Source: Flavobacteriales bacterium UBA1995 (lineage in GTDB: Bacteria > Bacteroidota > Bacteroidia > Flavobacteriales_D > Sanyastnellaceae). From it: 8,408 bases of DNA. Location: contig DDCX01000006.1 in assembly GCA_002336475.1 (NCBI GenBank), forward strand, positions 1 to 8,408, in the 5' to 3' direction. This document shows, piece by piece, positions 1-7,525 of this stretch (position 1 is the stretch's first letter; every line of letters starts with the position of its first letter). The notes beneath the pieces are model-generated. The model had not been told where the DNA came from. It did not search any database and worked only from the letters and a program-made list of their open reading frames with translations. Made by a program: the position numbers and the translations under genes.

Positions 1-1526
1 TTGAGCATCTTCAAGACCAGCGCTCCCGGTGCGGCATATCCATCTTGGCTCAGGGTACCCACTTGGTAAGTTTCGCCGTTCAAGGTGTACTCGTAGGCTA
101 CCGCCAACACTTCCGCATTGTTGAGGGACTGACGCAGGCTGATGAAGCCCAATCGATCATTGTAGGTGAACTCTGTTGGTGCCAAACGACGGGCATTGCC
201 CACACGCTCGTAGTGAATGCCCTGGTCGTAGATCGGGCTTCCGTCCGTCCCCACATAGGAGGCAATCGCTGCACCCGCGCCGCTGAACCCCATGACATTC
301 GGGTCGCCCGTCATGTCAAAGAAGATGTCGTTGTTGCCGTTGTTGGGCGCCCGATTCAGGTTGATGCCAATGTTGGGGTCATTGGTGATGTCTGCGATGG
401 GCAAGTCCGAAGAAATGTAGTCAGGGTGCTCACCGATGTCGGTAAAGGCGAGAACGTTCCGAACGTCTTGTGTATTGGCTTGCGTATTGACCGCATATAC
501 CTCTATCCGCGTGATGCGCGCGCCAGAATTGACCACCGGCAAACTCTGCAGGGCGTTGTCGTATTCGTTCCTGAAGTATTGGGAGAGGAAATAGTGGCGG
601 TTCGCCTCGTAATCGTCTGCCCGAATGTCAAACTCCTGGGTTTGGGCGCCCCCCTCCACTTCAATTTCCTTGCGCTCACCCTTCTGCTGGCTGAACACCG
701 TGGTATTGTAGACCTTGCCCCATTGGGTTTCCAACTTGGTTCCAAACAGGGACTGACTGCCTTGGATCAAGGTACTCTGAAGCGGCATGCTGATGTTGCC
801 CGCCTCAATGTTCTTCAGGATGTCGTCTTCCTCACCTTGGAAACCGATGTTCATCTGGTTTTCAAAGTCAAATGTGGCTTCCGTGTTGTAGTTGGTTCCA
901 AGGTTGATTTTGTCGCCAATGCTGCCGTCGATGGACAACTGTATGCGCTGGTCAAAGTCGAACGTCGTGATCGCACGGTCCCGCTCTGCAAGGCGCGGGT
1001 TTTCCGTTCTGCTGTAACGCACACCAAAGTTCAATTCGGCAGAACCCTGCGGCTTGATTTCAATTTCGTTTGAACCAAAAATGGTCTCGAACAGCTCGGA
1101 GTCTATGGTCAATTTGGGCGCAAAACCGCGCTCTTCATCGTCCACCTCTTGCTGCATCTCCGTCCAGAACTCACTCAGGTTTTCATCGATGTTGTACTCC
1201 AAGAACTCATCCAGCGTCAAGAAGGTGGGGTTCCGAAAATCCAGCGTGTCACCCAAGCGCTGACGCACCACATATTGGCCACTGTTCTCATCGTAATCCA
1301 CGCCGTAATCAATGACGTCTGGAAAGTCCAAACTCACGCCCCCAGGGGTTTCCACCGGGTTGGGCAGGTCTTCACCATGGGGCAACGGAAGTTCGAGCGA
1401 GTCAGATTGAGCCCGGGTCATCAAGGGCATCAAGCCCAAAACAAAAAGCAGCCCCAAACACCGCCCCCACCATGTCAGGTGAGGCCTGCGGAAGGCCTGA
1501 ATCGCAACGTCGTTGCAAATGGTCAT
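1..1526 (-). CDS. sprA: SprA, T9SS outer-membrane translocon, N-terminal 508 residues (C-terminus beyond left edge)
   Basis: SprA (Sov in Porphyromonas) is the very large outer-membrane beta-barrel through which type IX secretion cargo crosses to the cell surface; it is needed for gliding in Flavobacterium. The minus strand is open from the ATG at 1526-1524 to position 1, giving 508 codons of a family usually well over 2000 residues, so most of the barrel is missing here. An N-terminal signal peptide is visible: arginines near residues 13-14 and 22, a hydrophobic run at about 24-36, and likely cleavage after TRA (residue 39). Family-typical stretches follow: GSAELNFGVRYSRTENP (161-177), GEEDDILKNIEAGNIS (231-246), LIQGSQSLFGTK (253-264), TTVFSQQKGE (275-284), and ADDYEANRHYFLSQYFRNEYD (303-323). 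The start is 11 bases after the ruvA stop with no Shine-Dalgarno sequence; an in-frame TTG two codons upstream is an alternative. Assignment is from recognised motifs and ruvA synteny. Confidence 0.93.
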   Translation of the reverse strand, partial: MTICNDVAIQAFRRPHLTWWGRCLGLLFVLGLMPLMTRAQSDSLELPLPHGEDLPNPVETPGGVSLDFPDVIDYGVDYDENSGQYVVRQRLGDTLDFRNPTFLTLDEFLEYNIDENLSEFWTEMQQEVDDEERGFAPKLTIDSELFETIFGSNEIEIKPQGSAELNFGVRYSRTENPRLAERDRAITTFDFDQRIQLSIDGSIGDKINLGTNYNTEATFDFENQMNIGFQGEEDDILKNIEAGNISMPLQSTLIQGSQSLFGTKLETQWGKVYNTTVFSQQKGERKEIEVEGGAQTQEFDIRADDYEANRHYFLSQYFRNEYDNALQSLPVVNSGARITRIEVYAVNTQANTQDVRNVLAFTDIGEHPDYISSDLPIADITNDPNIGINLNRAPNNGNNDIFFDMTGDPNVMGFSGAGAAIASYVGTDGSPIYDQGIHYERVGNARRLAPTEFTYNDRLGFISLRQSLNNAEVLAVAYEYTLNGETYQVGTLSQDGYAAPGALVLKML

Positions 1527-1537
1527 GCTCAAGTGGG

Positions 1538-2152
1538 TCAAAGTCTTTTCAATGCAGCCCGAACGAATTCCTCTACGGCATCTACCCCTTCAGCGGCCAG
1601 CTGATCGAGCACCGTCTCCACCCTTTTCCTGTCAAATCCGAGGTTACACAAAGCGCCCAACGCATCAGAACGCTTTGTATTGTTTGCCCCCGCAAATTCA
1701 TTCTGACCTGAAGAAGCTTGGCCGCTTACAGGGGAAGCCACAAACGCCGGGTCTTTGCCCATTTTGTCCTGCAGGTCGACCAGTATGCGCTGTGCCGTTT
1801 TGGCACCAATGCCCTTCACCGCTTTCAGGGCCGCCACATCTCCTCGGCTGATCACTTCGACCAGCTCGGCAGGTCCAAGGCCACTTAGAATCATCCGTGC
1901 TGTCTGCGCTCCGACACCGCTCACGCTGGTCAGCATCACAAACAAACTGCGCTCGGTCGCCTCAGAAAAGCCGAAAAGCAACTGGGCATCCTCTCGGTAA
2001 ACGGCGTGAATCAACACCTTACCCTCTACCTGTCCCGCCAATGCGGACGAAGTGTGCAAGCTGATGTGTACCATGTATCCCACACCTGCGCACTCCACAA
2101 TCATATATGTGGGCGTGAGCTCGGTGAATTGTCCTGTGAGGTGATGGATCAT
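1538..2152 (-). CDS. ruvA: Holliday junction branch migration protein RuvA
   Basis: RuvA binds four-way Holliday junctions as a tetramer and loads the RuvB motor for branch migration during recombination and repair in the cytoplasm. The 204-residue length is normal for the family. Domain I (OB fold) covers about residues 1-63 and opens with the typical MIHHLTGQF and AGVGYMVHIS. Two helix-hairpin-helix motifs follow: SVSGVGAQTA (76-85) and AVKGIGAKTA (111-120), the second running into QRILVDLQDK. A Ser/Gly/Asn-rich flexible linker (about 135-160) leads to the C-terminal RuvB-contacting domain (about 162-204, SDALGALCNLGF onward). The ATG overlaps the TGA of the upstream malic enzyme gene as ATGA (2152-2149), which fixes the start and suggests translational coupling. 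The sprA start is 11 bases downstream. No ruvB or ruvC is in the window. Confidence 0.97.
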   Translation of the reverse strand: MIHHLTGQFTELTPTYMIVECAGVGYMVHISLHTSSALAGQVEGKVLIHAVYREDAQLLFGFSEATERSLFVMLTSVSGVGAQTARMILSGLGPAELVEVISRGDVAALKAVKGIGAKTAQRILVDLQDKMGKDPAFVASPVSGQASSGQNEFAGANNTKRSDALGALCNLGFDRKRVETVLDQLAAEGVDAVEEFVRAALKRL

Positions 2153-4419
2153 GGATTCGAGTGAGCATCTACGGCCGCTATGCGGACCATGTTGACAATC
2201 TCGCGGACACTCGACCCCATTTGCAGGATATGGAACGGCTTGCGCAAGCCCAACAAAATGGGACCTACCACTTCAAAGCCGCCCATTTCCTGAATCAGCT
2301 TGTAGGCAATGTTGCCCGCTGCCAGGTTGGGGAAAATCAAGGTGTTCACGCGCCGGCCACGCAAATTGCTGAACGGGAACAATTCCCCGGCCAGCTCTTC
2401 ATTGAGCGCCACATTGGCCTGCATCTCCCCGTCTACAATGAGGTCGGGGTGTTCCTTATGAAGGATAGCCACCGCTTCACGCACCTTTTCGGCATCGCGT
2501 CCATCGGCTGAACCAAAATTGGAGTAGCTCAACATGGCAATCCTCGGCACGATGCGCATAGATCTGACGGCCTCAGCCGTCAACAATGTGATGTCCACGA
2601 GTTCTCGCGCAGTCGGATCGCGGTTCACCGTCGTGTCCGCAAAAAACATGGGACCGGACTTTGCTTGGACGATGTACATCCCCGCCACTTTTTTGACGCC
2701 CTCAGCAAGGCCAAGTGTGTGCAAAGCTGGCAGCAAGCTCTCCCGATAGTTGCGGGTCAAGCCACTGATCACCGCATCGGCTTCACCGGACTCCACAAGC
2801 ATGGAGCCGAAATAACTTCTCCGCTTCATCAGGCCCAATGCTTCCGAATGGGTCAACCCCTTGCGTTCGCGTTTGCCCAAAAGGTATCCGGCGAAAGTCT
2901 CCACCCGTGACCCCTCCATGGGATCCGCTGGGTCGATGATTTCCACCTCGGGCAACTCAATGCGGTGCTCTTCAATCAGTGATGCAATGCGCTCCCTGGA
3001 GCCCAGCAATACAGGCTCTACAATGCCCTCATCGCGTGCGGTTTCCACAGCCTTGAGAACCTTATAATGGTCAGCCTCAGCAAACACGATGCGCTTGGGG
3101 TGTTTACGCGCACGGCCACTTAGGTTCCGCACCAACGTGTTGTCTTGACCCAGCCTTTCAGCCAAAACGCGTTTGTAATCGTCCCAATCTCGGATGGGCT
3201 CTTGGGCCACACCGCTTTCCATTGCCGCCAAAGCAACAGCGGGCGCCACTGTCGTGATCAAACGGGGGTCCATCGGCTTGGGAATGATGAAGTCCACACC
3301 AAATCCAAGTCCACGCTCTTCGTAAGCCTCATTGACTTCGTCGGGCACATTCTCCTTTGCGAGGGCTGCAATGGCCTCGACCGCCGCCATTTTCATGGCG
3401 TCGTTAATGGCCGTTGCCCGCACATCCATGGCGCCCCTAAAAATGAAGGGAAAACCCAAAACATTGTTGACTTGGTTGGGATGGTCGCTTCGACCTGTCG
3501 CCATGATCACATCGGGCCGGGCCTGTTTCGCTTCATCGTATGGAATCTCAGGGTCGGGATTGGCCAAAGCAAACACAATGGGGTTGTCTGCCATCGCAGC
3601 CACCATTTCAGCATTTACAAGGCCTCCACGGCTCAGTCCGATAAAGACGTCTGCCCCCTCCATGGCCGCCGCAAGCGAAGGAATCTCCACATCGGAATGG
3701 GCCAGATTTTGCTTGCGCTCACCAAGGCCCTCTCGTCCCTTGTGCAGGTGTCCTTTGCTGTCGAATACAGCGATGTTTTCGCGCTTGACGCCCAGTTGCA
3801 TGTAGAGGTCCATACACGCCATCGCAGACGCACCCGCGCCACTCACGACCATTTTGATCGCATCGGCCTGTTTGCCTGCGAGCTCGAGCGCATTGATCAA
3901 GGCAGCACCACTGATGATGGCTGTCCCATGTTGGTCATCGTGCATGACCGGAATGTTCAGTTCTTCTTTGAGCCGGCGTTCTATTTCAAAAGCCTCCGGG
4001 GCCTTGATATCCTCCAAGTTGATGCCGCCAAAAGTGGGCGCGATGGCCTTCACGGTCTGGACAAAGGTGTCTACGTCCAGAGCGTCTACTTCGATGTCGA
4101 AGCAATCGAGGTCAGCAAAGACTTTGAATAAGACCCCTTTGCCCTCCATCACCGGCTTGGAAGCTTCGGGACCGATGTTGCCCAGCCCCAATACGGCCGT
4201 TCCATTGGAGATCACCGCTACCAAGTTGCCCTTGGCCGTGTAGCGGTATACATCGTTTGGGTTTTTTGCAATCTCCAAGCAAGGCTCGGCGACACCTGGC
4301 GAATAAGCCAGGCTCAAATCGCGCTGTGAACTGTAGGGCTTGGATGGAATGACCTCCACCTTTCCACGCCGACCACGGCTGTGGTAGTCCAGCGCCTCTT
4401 TCCTGCGGATGCTGCTCAT
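2149..4419 (-). CDS. maeB: NADP-dependent malic enzyme with C-terminal phosphotransacetylase-like domain (MaeB type)
   Basis: This cytoplasmic enzyme oxidatively decarboxylates malate to pyruvate, producing NADPH. The 756-residue protein has the usual MaeB layout. The malic enzyme domain (about 1-425) shows the catalytic tyrosine in [12 protein letters not shown] (Y39), the catalytic lysine in EGKGVLFK (K94), metal ligands in NLEDIKAP (E136, D137) and HDDQHGTA (D162), and the nucleotide-binding glycine motif [12 protein letters not shown] (194-205). A phosphotransacetylase-like domain (about 430-756) follows, starting near [16 protein letters not shown]. In characterised MaeB hybrids this tail mediates oligomerisation and acetyl-CoA regulation rather than catalysis. 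The start at 4419 gives the usual [13 protein letters not shown] beginning. The stop overlaps the ruvA ATG (ATGA), so maeB is probably the first gene of maeB-ruvA-sprA. NADP rather than NAD use is inferred from domain architecture only. Confidence 0.95.
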   Translation of the reverse strand: MSSIRRKEALDYHSRGRRGKVEVIPSKPYSSQRDLSLAYSPGVAEPCLEIAKNPNDVYRYTAKGNLVAVISNGTAVLGLGNIGPEASKPVMEGKGVLFKVFADLDCFDIEVDALDVDTFVQTVKAIAPTFGGINLEDIKAPEAFEIERRLKEELNIPVMHDDQHGTAIISGAALINALELAGKQADAIKMVVSGAGASAMACMDLYMQLGVKRENIAVFDSKGHLHKGREGLGERKQNLAHSDVEIPSLAAAMEGADVFIGLSRGGLVNAEMVAAMADNPIVFALANPDPEIPYDEAKQARPDVIMATGRSDHPNQVNNVLGFPFIFRGAMDVRATAINDAMKMAAVEAIAALAKENVPDEVNEAYEERGLGFGVDFIIPKPMDPRLITTVAPAVALAAMESGVAQEPIRDWDDYKRVLAERLGQDNTLVRNLSGRARKHPKRIVFAEADHYKVLKAVETARDEGIVEPVLLGSRERIASLIEEHRIELPEVEIIDPADPMEGSRVETFAGYLLGKRERKGLTHSEALGLMKRRSYFGSMLVESGEADAVISGLTRNYRESLLPALHTLGLAEGVKKVAGMYIVQAKSGPMFFADTTVNRDPTARELVDITLLTAEAVRSMRIVPRIAMLSYSNFGSADGRDAEKVREAVAILHKEHPDLIVDGEMQANVALNEELAGELFPFSNLRGRRVNTLIFPNLAAGNIAYKLIQEMGGFEVVGPILLGLRKPFHILQMGSSVREIVNMVRIAAVDAHSNP

Positions 4420-4471
4420 TGAATGGGTGGTGTCTTAAACCGCGAAGATGGTCCCATCACCGACGCAGACC

Positions 4472-4491
4472 AAACCGCCAAGCGGCGATTT
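4472..4491 (-). terminator. Short stem-loop after the secreted-protein gene, possible terminator
   Basis: On the minus strand AAATCGCC (4491-4484) pairs with GGCGGTTT (4479-4472), including one T-G wobble, around a GCTT tetraloop. The stem begins 4 bases after the stop of the T9SS-cargo gene and about 50 bases before the maeB start. The only U-rich stretch is the GTTT within the stem, so termination may be weak. It could instead be an mRNA 3' stabiliser or part of the maeB leader. Confidence 0.4.
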
Positions 4492-4495
4492 CTCC

Positions 4496-5290
4496 TCAAC
4501 GAGCCACGCTGAACTTGCGCGTTTGTAATATCCGACCTCCCATCTCGAAGGCATGGAGGTAGACACCGGGCTCAAAGTCCTGTGCATCAATCCAAACGGT
4601 TCCGCGGCCTGGGGCCAAGGGTACCCGCTTCATTTCGCGCCCTGTCAAGTCCAGAATCAACAGGTGACCTCCCTCAGGGGCCAAATAAGAAAGTGCGGAA
4701 TGACCAACCACGGGGTTCGGGGCCAAAGTTTCAAAGCCAAAGGACGCTTGGCTTTCCACTGAAACGACACATTCACCTTCTTCTGCACCTGCACAAAACA
4801 GGACCGTATGACACACCTCAGGCACCCCCTGTTCGGTCGCCTTAAAACAATATTCAAGGGCTGTGACGCCGGCCACACCGTTGGGGTAGTAATCGGAAAT
4901 CAACCAATCCTCCGCCCCGAAAGCATTGATGCCCGTGGTATCGGACGGCTCAAGTGTAATGGCCAAGGACAAGGCACTCGAAGAAGCGCCATAGGGATAA
5001 CACGTTCCAGCCCAGCAGAAGCGCTCATAGGCACCCTCGTTGCCTGGGGCATAAGGCAAGTTCATGGGGTCGACCACTTGCAAGACATTGCGCTCTACAT
5101 ACAGGGTCATCGGGTTTTCCGATGCATTGGTGACAAACCACTCGGCCACCATCACCGTATCCGTTGGGTTTCCTTCCACAACTTCGATGGGATCAATCAA
5201 AGTGGGGCCTTGGGCTAAACCCATGACCGAAAAAGCCAAGATGGCCGCGAGCACGCCCCAACGCTGGGACCGAACGATTTTAGAACGCAT
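4496..5290 (-). CDS. Secreted protein of unknown function with T9SS type A C-terminal sorting domain
   Basis: I do not recognise a specific function. The 264-residue protein starts with a signal peptide: basic residues at 3-10, a hydrophobic core at about 12-23, and likely cleavage near GLAQ (24-27). Residues about 30-180 look like a beta-sandwich with six cysteines (C92, C97, C148, C160, C166, C174) and the local motif FCWAGTCYPYG (91-101), as seen in many small secreted Bacteroidota proteins. Residues about 184-264 form a T9SS type A sorting domain: LAPNPVVGHSAL (189-200), LLILDLTGREM (210-220), EPGVYLHAF (240-248), and a basic C-terminus. It is predicted to cross the outer membrane through SprA and then be released or anchored on the surface. 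I chose the ATG at 5290-5288 because it sits directly before the signal peptide; the frame stays open upstream to an ATG at 5410, but those 40 residues would bury the signal. Confidence 0.85.
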   Translation of the reverse strand: MRSKIVRSQRWGVLAAILAFSVMGLAQGPTLIDPIEVVEGNPTDTVMVAEWFVTNASENPMTLYVERNVLQVVDPMNLPYAPGNEGAYERFCWAGTCYPYGASSSALSLAITLEPSDTTGINAFGAEDWLISDYYPNGVAGVTALEYCFKATEQGVPEVCHTVLFCAGAEEGECVVSVESQASFGFETLAPNPVVGHSALSYLAPEGGHLLILDLTGREMKRVPLAPGRGTVWIDAQDFEPGVYLHAFEMGGRILQTRKFSVAR

Positions 5291-5489
5291 GCTGTAAAGA
5301 TAGCTTCCAAAACAGAGCGGAGCGGCAACTTCGAAAACTGCCTTGAACCGGCATAATTGCCCTTTAGGCCTGAAGATTGGAGGTCCAAACGCGTAAAAAC
5401 TGGAATGCAACCAAAATATTGCCCTACACTCCTATATTTACGTTCCCTGTTTTAGGATTCAGGAATCAAACAACTCAAAACCCTGCTCA
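5291..5489. promoter_or_regulatory. Divergent intergenic region between two T9SS-cargo genes
   Basis: About 200 bases separate two secreted-protein genes that point away from each other, so both promoters should lie here. For the right-hand gene, TATATTTA at 5433-5440 is one base off the Bacteroidota -7 consensus TAnnTTTG and would leave a leader of about 45 bases, but no -33 TTTG is well spaced. For the left-hand gene, TATCTTTA on the minus strand (5302-5295) with TTG 23 bases upstream (5328-5326) also resembles the consensus, but it would place transcription start almost at the ATG. An inverted repeat TTGGA-GG-TCCAA (5377-5388) and two copies of ATTGCCCT (5356-5363, 5418-5425) are present. 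No RNA gene or small ORF was recognised. The promoter positions are guesses. Confidence 0.35.
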
Positions 5490-6956
5490 ATGAAGCACAT
5501 TTACATCGCGCTGCTTGCGCTCTTTATCAGTTTGAACGCCTCGGCTCAATTGCCAGACGGCAGCATCGCACCGGACTGGACCGCTGAGGACCTCAACGGA
5601 GTGGAGCACAACCTTTACAGCCTGCTCGACGAAGGGAAGAAAGTCATCATCGACTTCTCCGCCACATGGTGCGGACCTTGCTGGAGCTATCACAACACAG
5701 GTGCACTCGAAGACATCTGGGAAATGTATGGTCCTGATGGAACGGACGAAGTTTACGTTTTCTTCATTGAAGGCGATGACACTACAACCTTGGAAGATCT
5801 CGAAGGAACAGGTACAGCGACCCAAGGAAACTGGACCGAAGGAACCGGTTACCCTATCATCGACAATGGTGGAAACATCTTTGACGATTACGCTGGAGCT
5901 TACTACCCCACCATCTACACCATCTGCCCGAACCGCATGCTTACGGAAAGCAGCCAAATCAGTGCTGATGATCACGCCACCATTTTGTTTGCCAATGACT
6001 GCGCTGCAGCTACCATGGCCAACGATGCAGCGGTGTTGAGCTACACAGGTGAGACCATCACTTGCAGCAACAGCCCATCCGCGGTGAGCGCTCAGTTGAT
6101 GAACCTCGGATTGGACAACCTGACCAGCGCTACGCTCGAGTTGTTCATCGACGGTTCCAGCGTGATGTCTTACGATTGGAGCGGCGACCTCAATACCTAT
6201 GAGATTGAGGACGTTCAAATGGGATCACACCAGTTTGACGGCAGCACCGACTTCAGCATCCGCATCACCAGCGGAGACATGAACGAGGACAATGACGTTC
6301 TGTTTGCTGCTGTAGACGGCGCAACGGAAGCCACTACCCTTTTCTACATCTACATCGAAACCGATGGTTGGGGTGCAGAGACAGGTTGGGAGGTTGCCGA
6401 CGCTGACGGAAACGTTGTAGCCTCAGTTGCTCCAAACACTTACGACAACACTTCTACGTACGAAGAGTATGTCGGTGTGCCATCCACAGGTTGCTACACC
6501 TTCACCCTCACTGACGAGTACGGTGACGGCCTCTTCGGAAGCCAGTGGGGCAGCGTTGACGGAGCTTGCTACGTCTACACCCTCAACGATGACCAGTCCA
6601 ATTACAGCATGATCTACGGATACAACGGAAGCTATGGTTTCGACTCAGAGACCCGCGCAGCTGACGTTCAGACCGTCGTCGGCCTCGAAGAGGAAGTTGC
6701 ACAGACTTCATTCAACGTTTATCCCAACCCCGTTGAGAATGTGGCTTGGGTTGACTTGAACCTCACGGGTTCAGAAGAAGTCCGCTTGGACGTCGTCAAC
6801 TTGCTCGGTCAGCGCATCATGTCTCAGGACATGGGCACCATGTCTGCCGGCAACAGCCGCTTGCAGCTCGACCTCGCTGGTGTTGAGTCCGGAATTTACC
6901 TGGTCACTTTGACCGCTGGTGAGACCACCTCTACCCTGCGTGTGACCAAGAAGTAA
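5490..6956 (+). CDS. Secreted thioredoxin-fold protein with T9SS type A sorting domain
   Basis: The 488-residue protein begins with a clear signal peptide (MKHIYIALLALFISLNASA, cleavage near residue 19). Residues about 22-172 form a thioredoxin/TlpA-like fold: IDFSATWCGPCWSYHN with the redox pair C61/C64, and a probable cis-proline at P140 in YYPTIYTICPN. A beta-sandwich, perhaps Ig-like, follows (about 180-278). Next is a beta-rich module (about 284-390) with GWGAETGWEVADADGN and TDEYGDGLFGSQWG. The T9SS sorting domain (about 405-488) has FNVYPNPVENVAWVDL, VVNLLGQRI and GIYLVTL. The likely route is Sec export, then passage through the SprA pore to the cell surface. Thiol-disulfide activity is inferred from CGPC; the substrate is unknown. 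Other cysteines are C146, C171, C192, C335 and C360. The gene stands alone between a divergent region and a strong terminator. Its Gly codons are mostly GGA/GGT, unlike the GGC-rich gene at 7522, which may reflect high expression. Confidence 0.9.
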   Translation: MKHIYIALLALFISLNASAQLPDGSIAPDWTAEDLNGVEHNLYSLLDEGKKVIIDFSATWCGPCWSYHNTGALEDIWEMYGPDGTDEVYVFFIEGDDTTTLEDLEGTGTATQGNWTEGTGYPIIDNGGNIFDDYAGAYYPTIYTICPNRMLTESSQISADDHATILFANDCAAATMANDAAVLSYTGETITCSNSPSAVSAQLMNLGLDNLTSATLELFIDGSSVMSYDWSGDLNTYEIEDVQMGSHQFDGSTDFSIRITSGDMNEDNDVLFAAVDGATEATTLFYIYIETDGWGAETGWEVADADGNVVASVAPNTYDNTSTYEEYVGVPSTGCYTFTLTDEYGDGLFGSQWGSVDGACYVYTLNDDQSNYSMIYGYNGSYGFDSETRAADVQTVVGLEEEVAQTSFNVYPNPVENVAWVDLNLTGSEEVRLDVVNLLGQRIMSQDMGTMSAGNSRLQLDLAGVESGIYLVTLTAGETTSTLRVTKK

Positions 6957-6979
6957 TACTTCAGATATCGATTTTTTGG

Positions 6980-7018
6980 AAGACCGATGGGGCATTGCCT
7001 CGTCGGTCTTTCTTTTCT
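6980..7018 (+). terminator. Strong intrinsic terminator
   Basis: AAGACCGATGGGG (6980-6992) pairs along its full length with CCTCGTCGGTCTT (6998-7010), a 13-base-pair stem with two G-T wobbles, around the loop CATTG. A U-rich run, TTTCTTTTCTT, follows directly from the end of the stem. It lies 23 bases after the stop of the secreted thioredoxin-fold gene and 15 bases before the TlpA-like gene. There is no matching T-run on the other side of the stem, so it acts on the plus strand only. Confidence 0.9.
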
Positions 7019-7033
7019 TGCAGATTCTGCAAC

Positions 7034-7525
7034 ATGATGATTCGAAACCTCCTCCTCCTTCTAGCCTTTGGTTGTGCCGTTGTGCATGCACAAGAAGTGC
7101 CTTCGATTGAATTGAAAGACCTCGGTGACCTGACGGTTGATACCCGCTCCTTTGTCGAGGAGGCCGATGGGCCCGTGCTCTTTTGTTTTTGGGCCACCTG
7201 GTGCAGCCCTTGCAAACGTGAGCTCAACAACTACGCTGACCTCTACCCAGATTGGCAAGAAGAAACGGGCGTAGAACTGGTCGCGGTATCCATTGACGAT
7301 CCACGCAGCATGATGCGGGTCAAGCCCTATGTCAACAGCGTCGGATGGGACTACAAGGTGCTGCTCGACCCCAACAAGGCTTTTGCGCGGGCGATGCAGG
7401 TCAACAACGTCCCCCACACATTTTTGGTCAATGCCGAGGGCCGTGTGGTCTGGCAGCACAACAACTACGCCGACGGCGACGAAGAAGAACTGTACGAGGA
7501 ACTGATGAAGCTCGCTGGCGAATGA
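7034..7525 (+). CDS. TlpA-like thioredoxin-family protein, periplasmic
   Basis: The 163-residue protein starts MMIRN, followed by a hydrophobic stretch at about 6-18 ending in HAQ, which gives a likely signal peptide with cleavage near residue 19. The rest is one thioredoxin/TlpA/ResA-type domain: FCFWATWCSPCKREL with C57 and C60, VELVAVSIDD (80-89), LLDPNKAFARAM (110-121), the probable cis-proline P127 in NNVPHTF, and NAEGRVVW (133-140). This family usually acts as periplasmic thiol-disulfide reductases, for example in cytochrome c maturation or for envelope proteins; the target here is unknown. ATG codons at 7034 and 7037 both fit. An upstream TTG at 6995 is rejected because it lies in the terminator hairpin. 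The TGA overlaps the ATG of the next gene, so the pair is probably co-translated. No haem-binding or cytochrome gene is visible nearby. Confidence 0.92.
   Translation: MMIRNLLLLLAFGCAVVHAQEVPSIELKDLGDLTVDTRSFVEEADGPVLFCFWATWCSPCKRELNNYADLYPDWQEETGVELVAVSIDDPRSMMRVKPYVNSVGWDYKVLLDPNKAFARAMQVNNVPHTFLVNAEGRVVWQHNNYADGDEEELYEELMKLAGE

Noticed and set aside
45..1073. Long plus-strand open frame of 342 codons
   Set aside because: The minus strand here encodes recognisable SprA sequence without interruption; the plus-strand translation shows no family motif and is an antisense shadow.
3145..4131. Plus-strand open frame of 328 codons
   Set aside because: It is antisense to the catalytic core of the malic enzyme, and its translation has no recognisable domain.
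4447..4458. Near-palindrome GATGGTCCCATC upstream of maeB
   Set aside because: Five-base arms with a two-base spacer and no second copy nearby; chance occurrence is likely, so it was not called as an operator.
5291..5410. Upstream extension of the small T9SS cargo gene to the ATG at 5410
   Set aside because: It would add 40 residues before a well-formed signal peptide and use up most of the divergent promoter region.
5487..6218. Minus-strand open frame of 243 codons
   Set aside because: It mirrors the thioredoxin-fold part of the 5490-6956 gene, whose signal peptide, CGPC motif and sorting domain make the plus strand the real one.
6951..6961. Inverted repeat AAGTA-A-TACTT spanning the stop codon of the secreted thioredoxin-fold gene
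   Set aside because: A one-base loop cannot form a stable hairpin and it is not followed by a T-run; the real terminator lies at 6980-7018.
6995..7033. TTG start at 6995 for the TlpA-like gene
   Set aside because: The codon lies in the loop of the terminator hairpin, and the ATG at 7034 sits immediately before the signal peptide.
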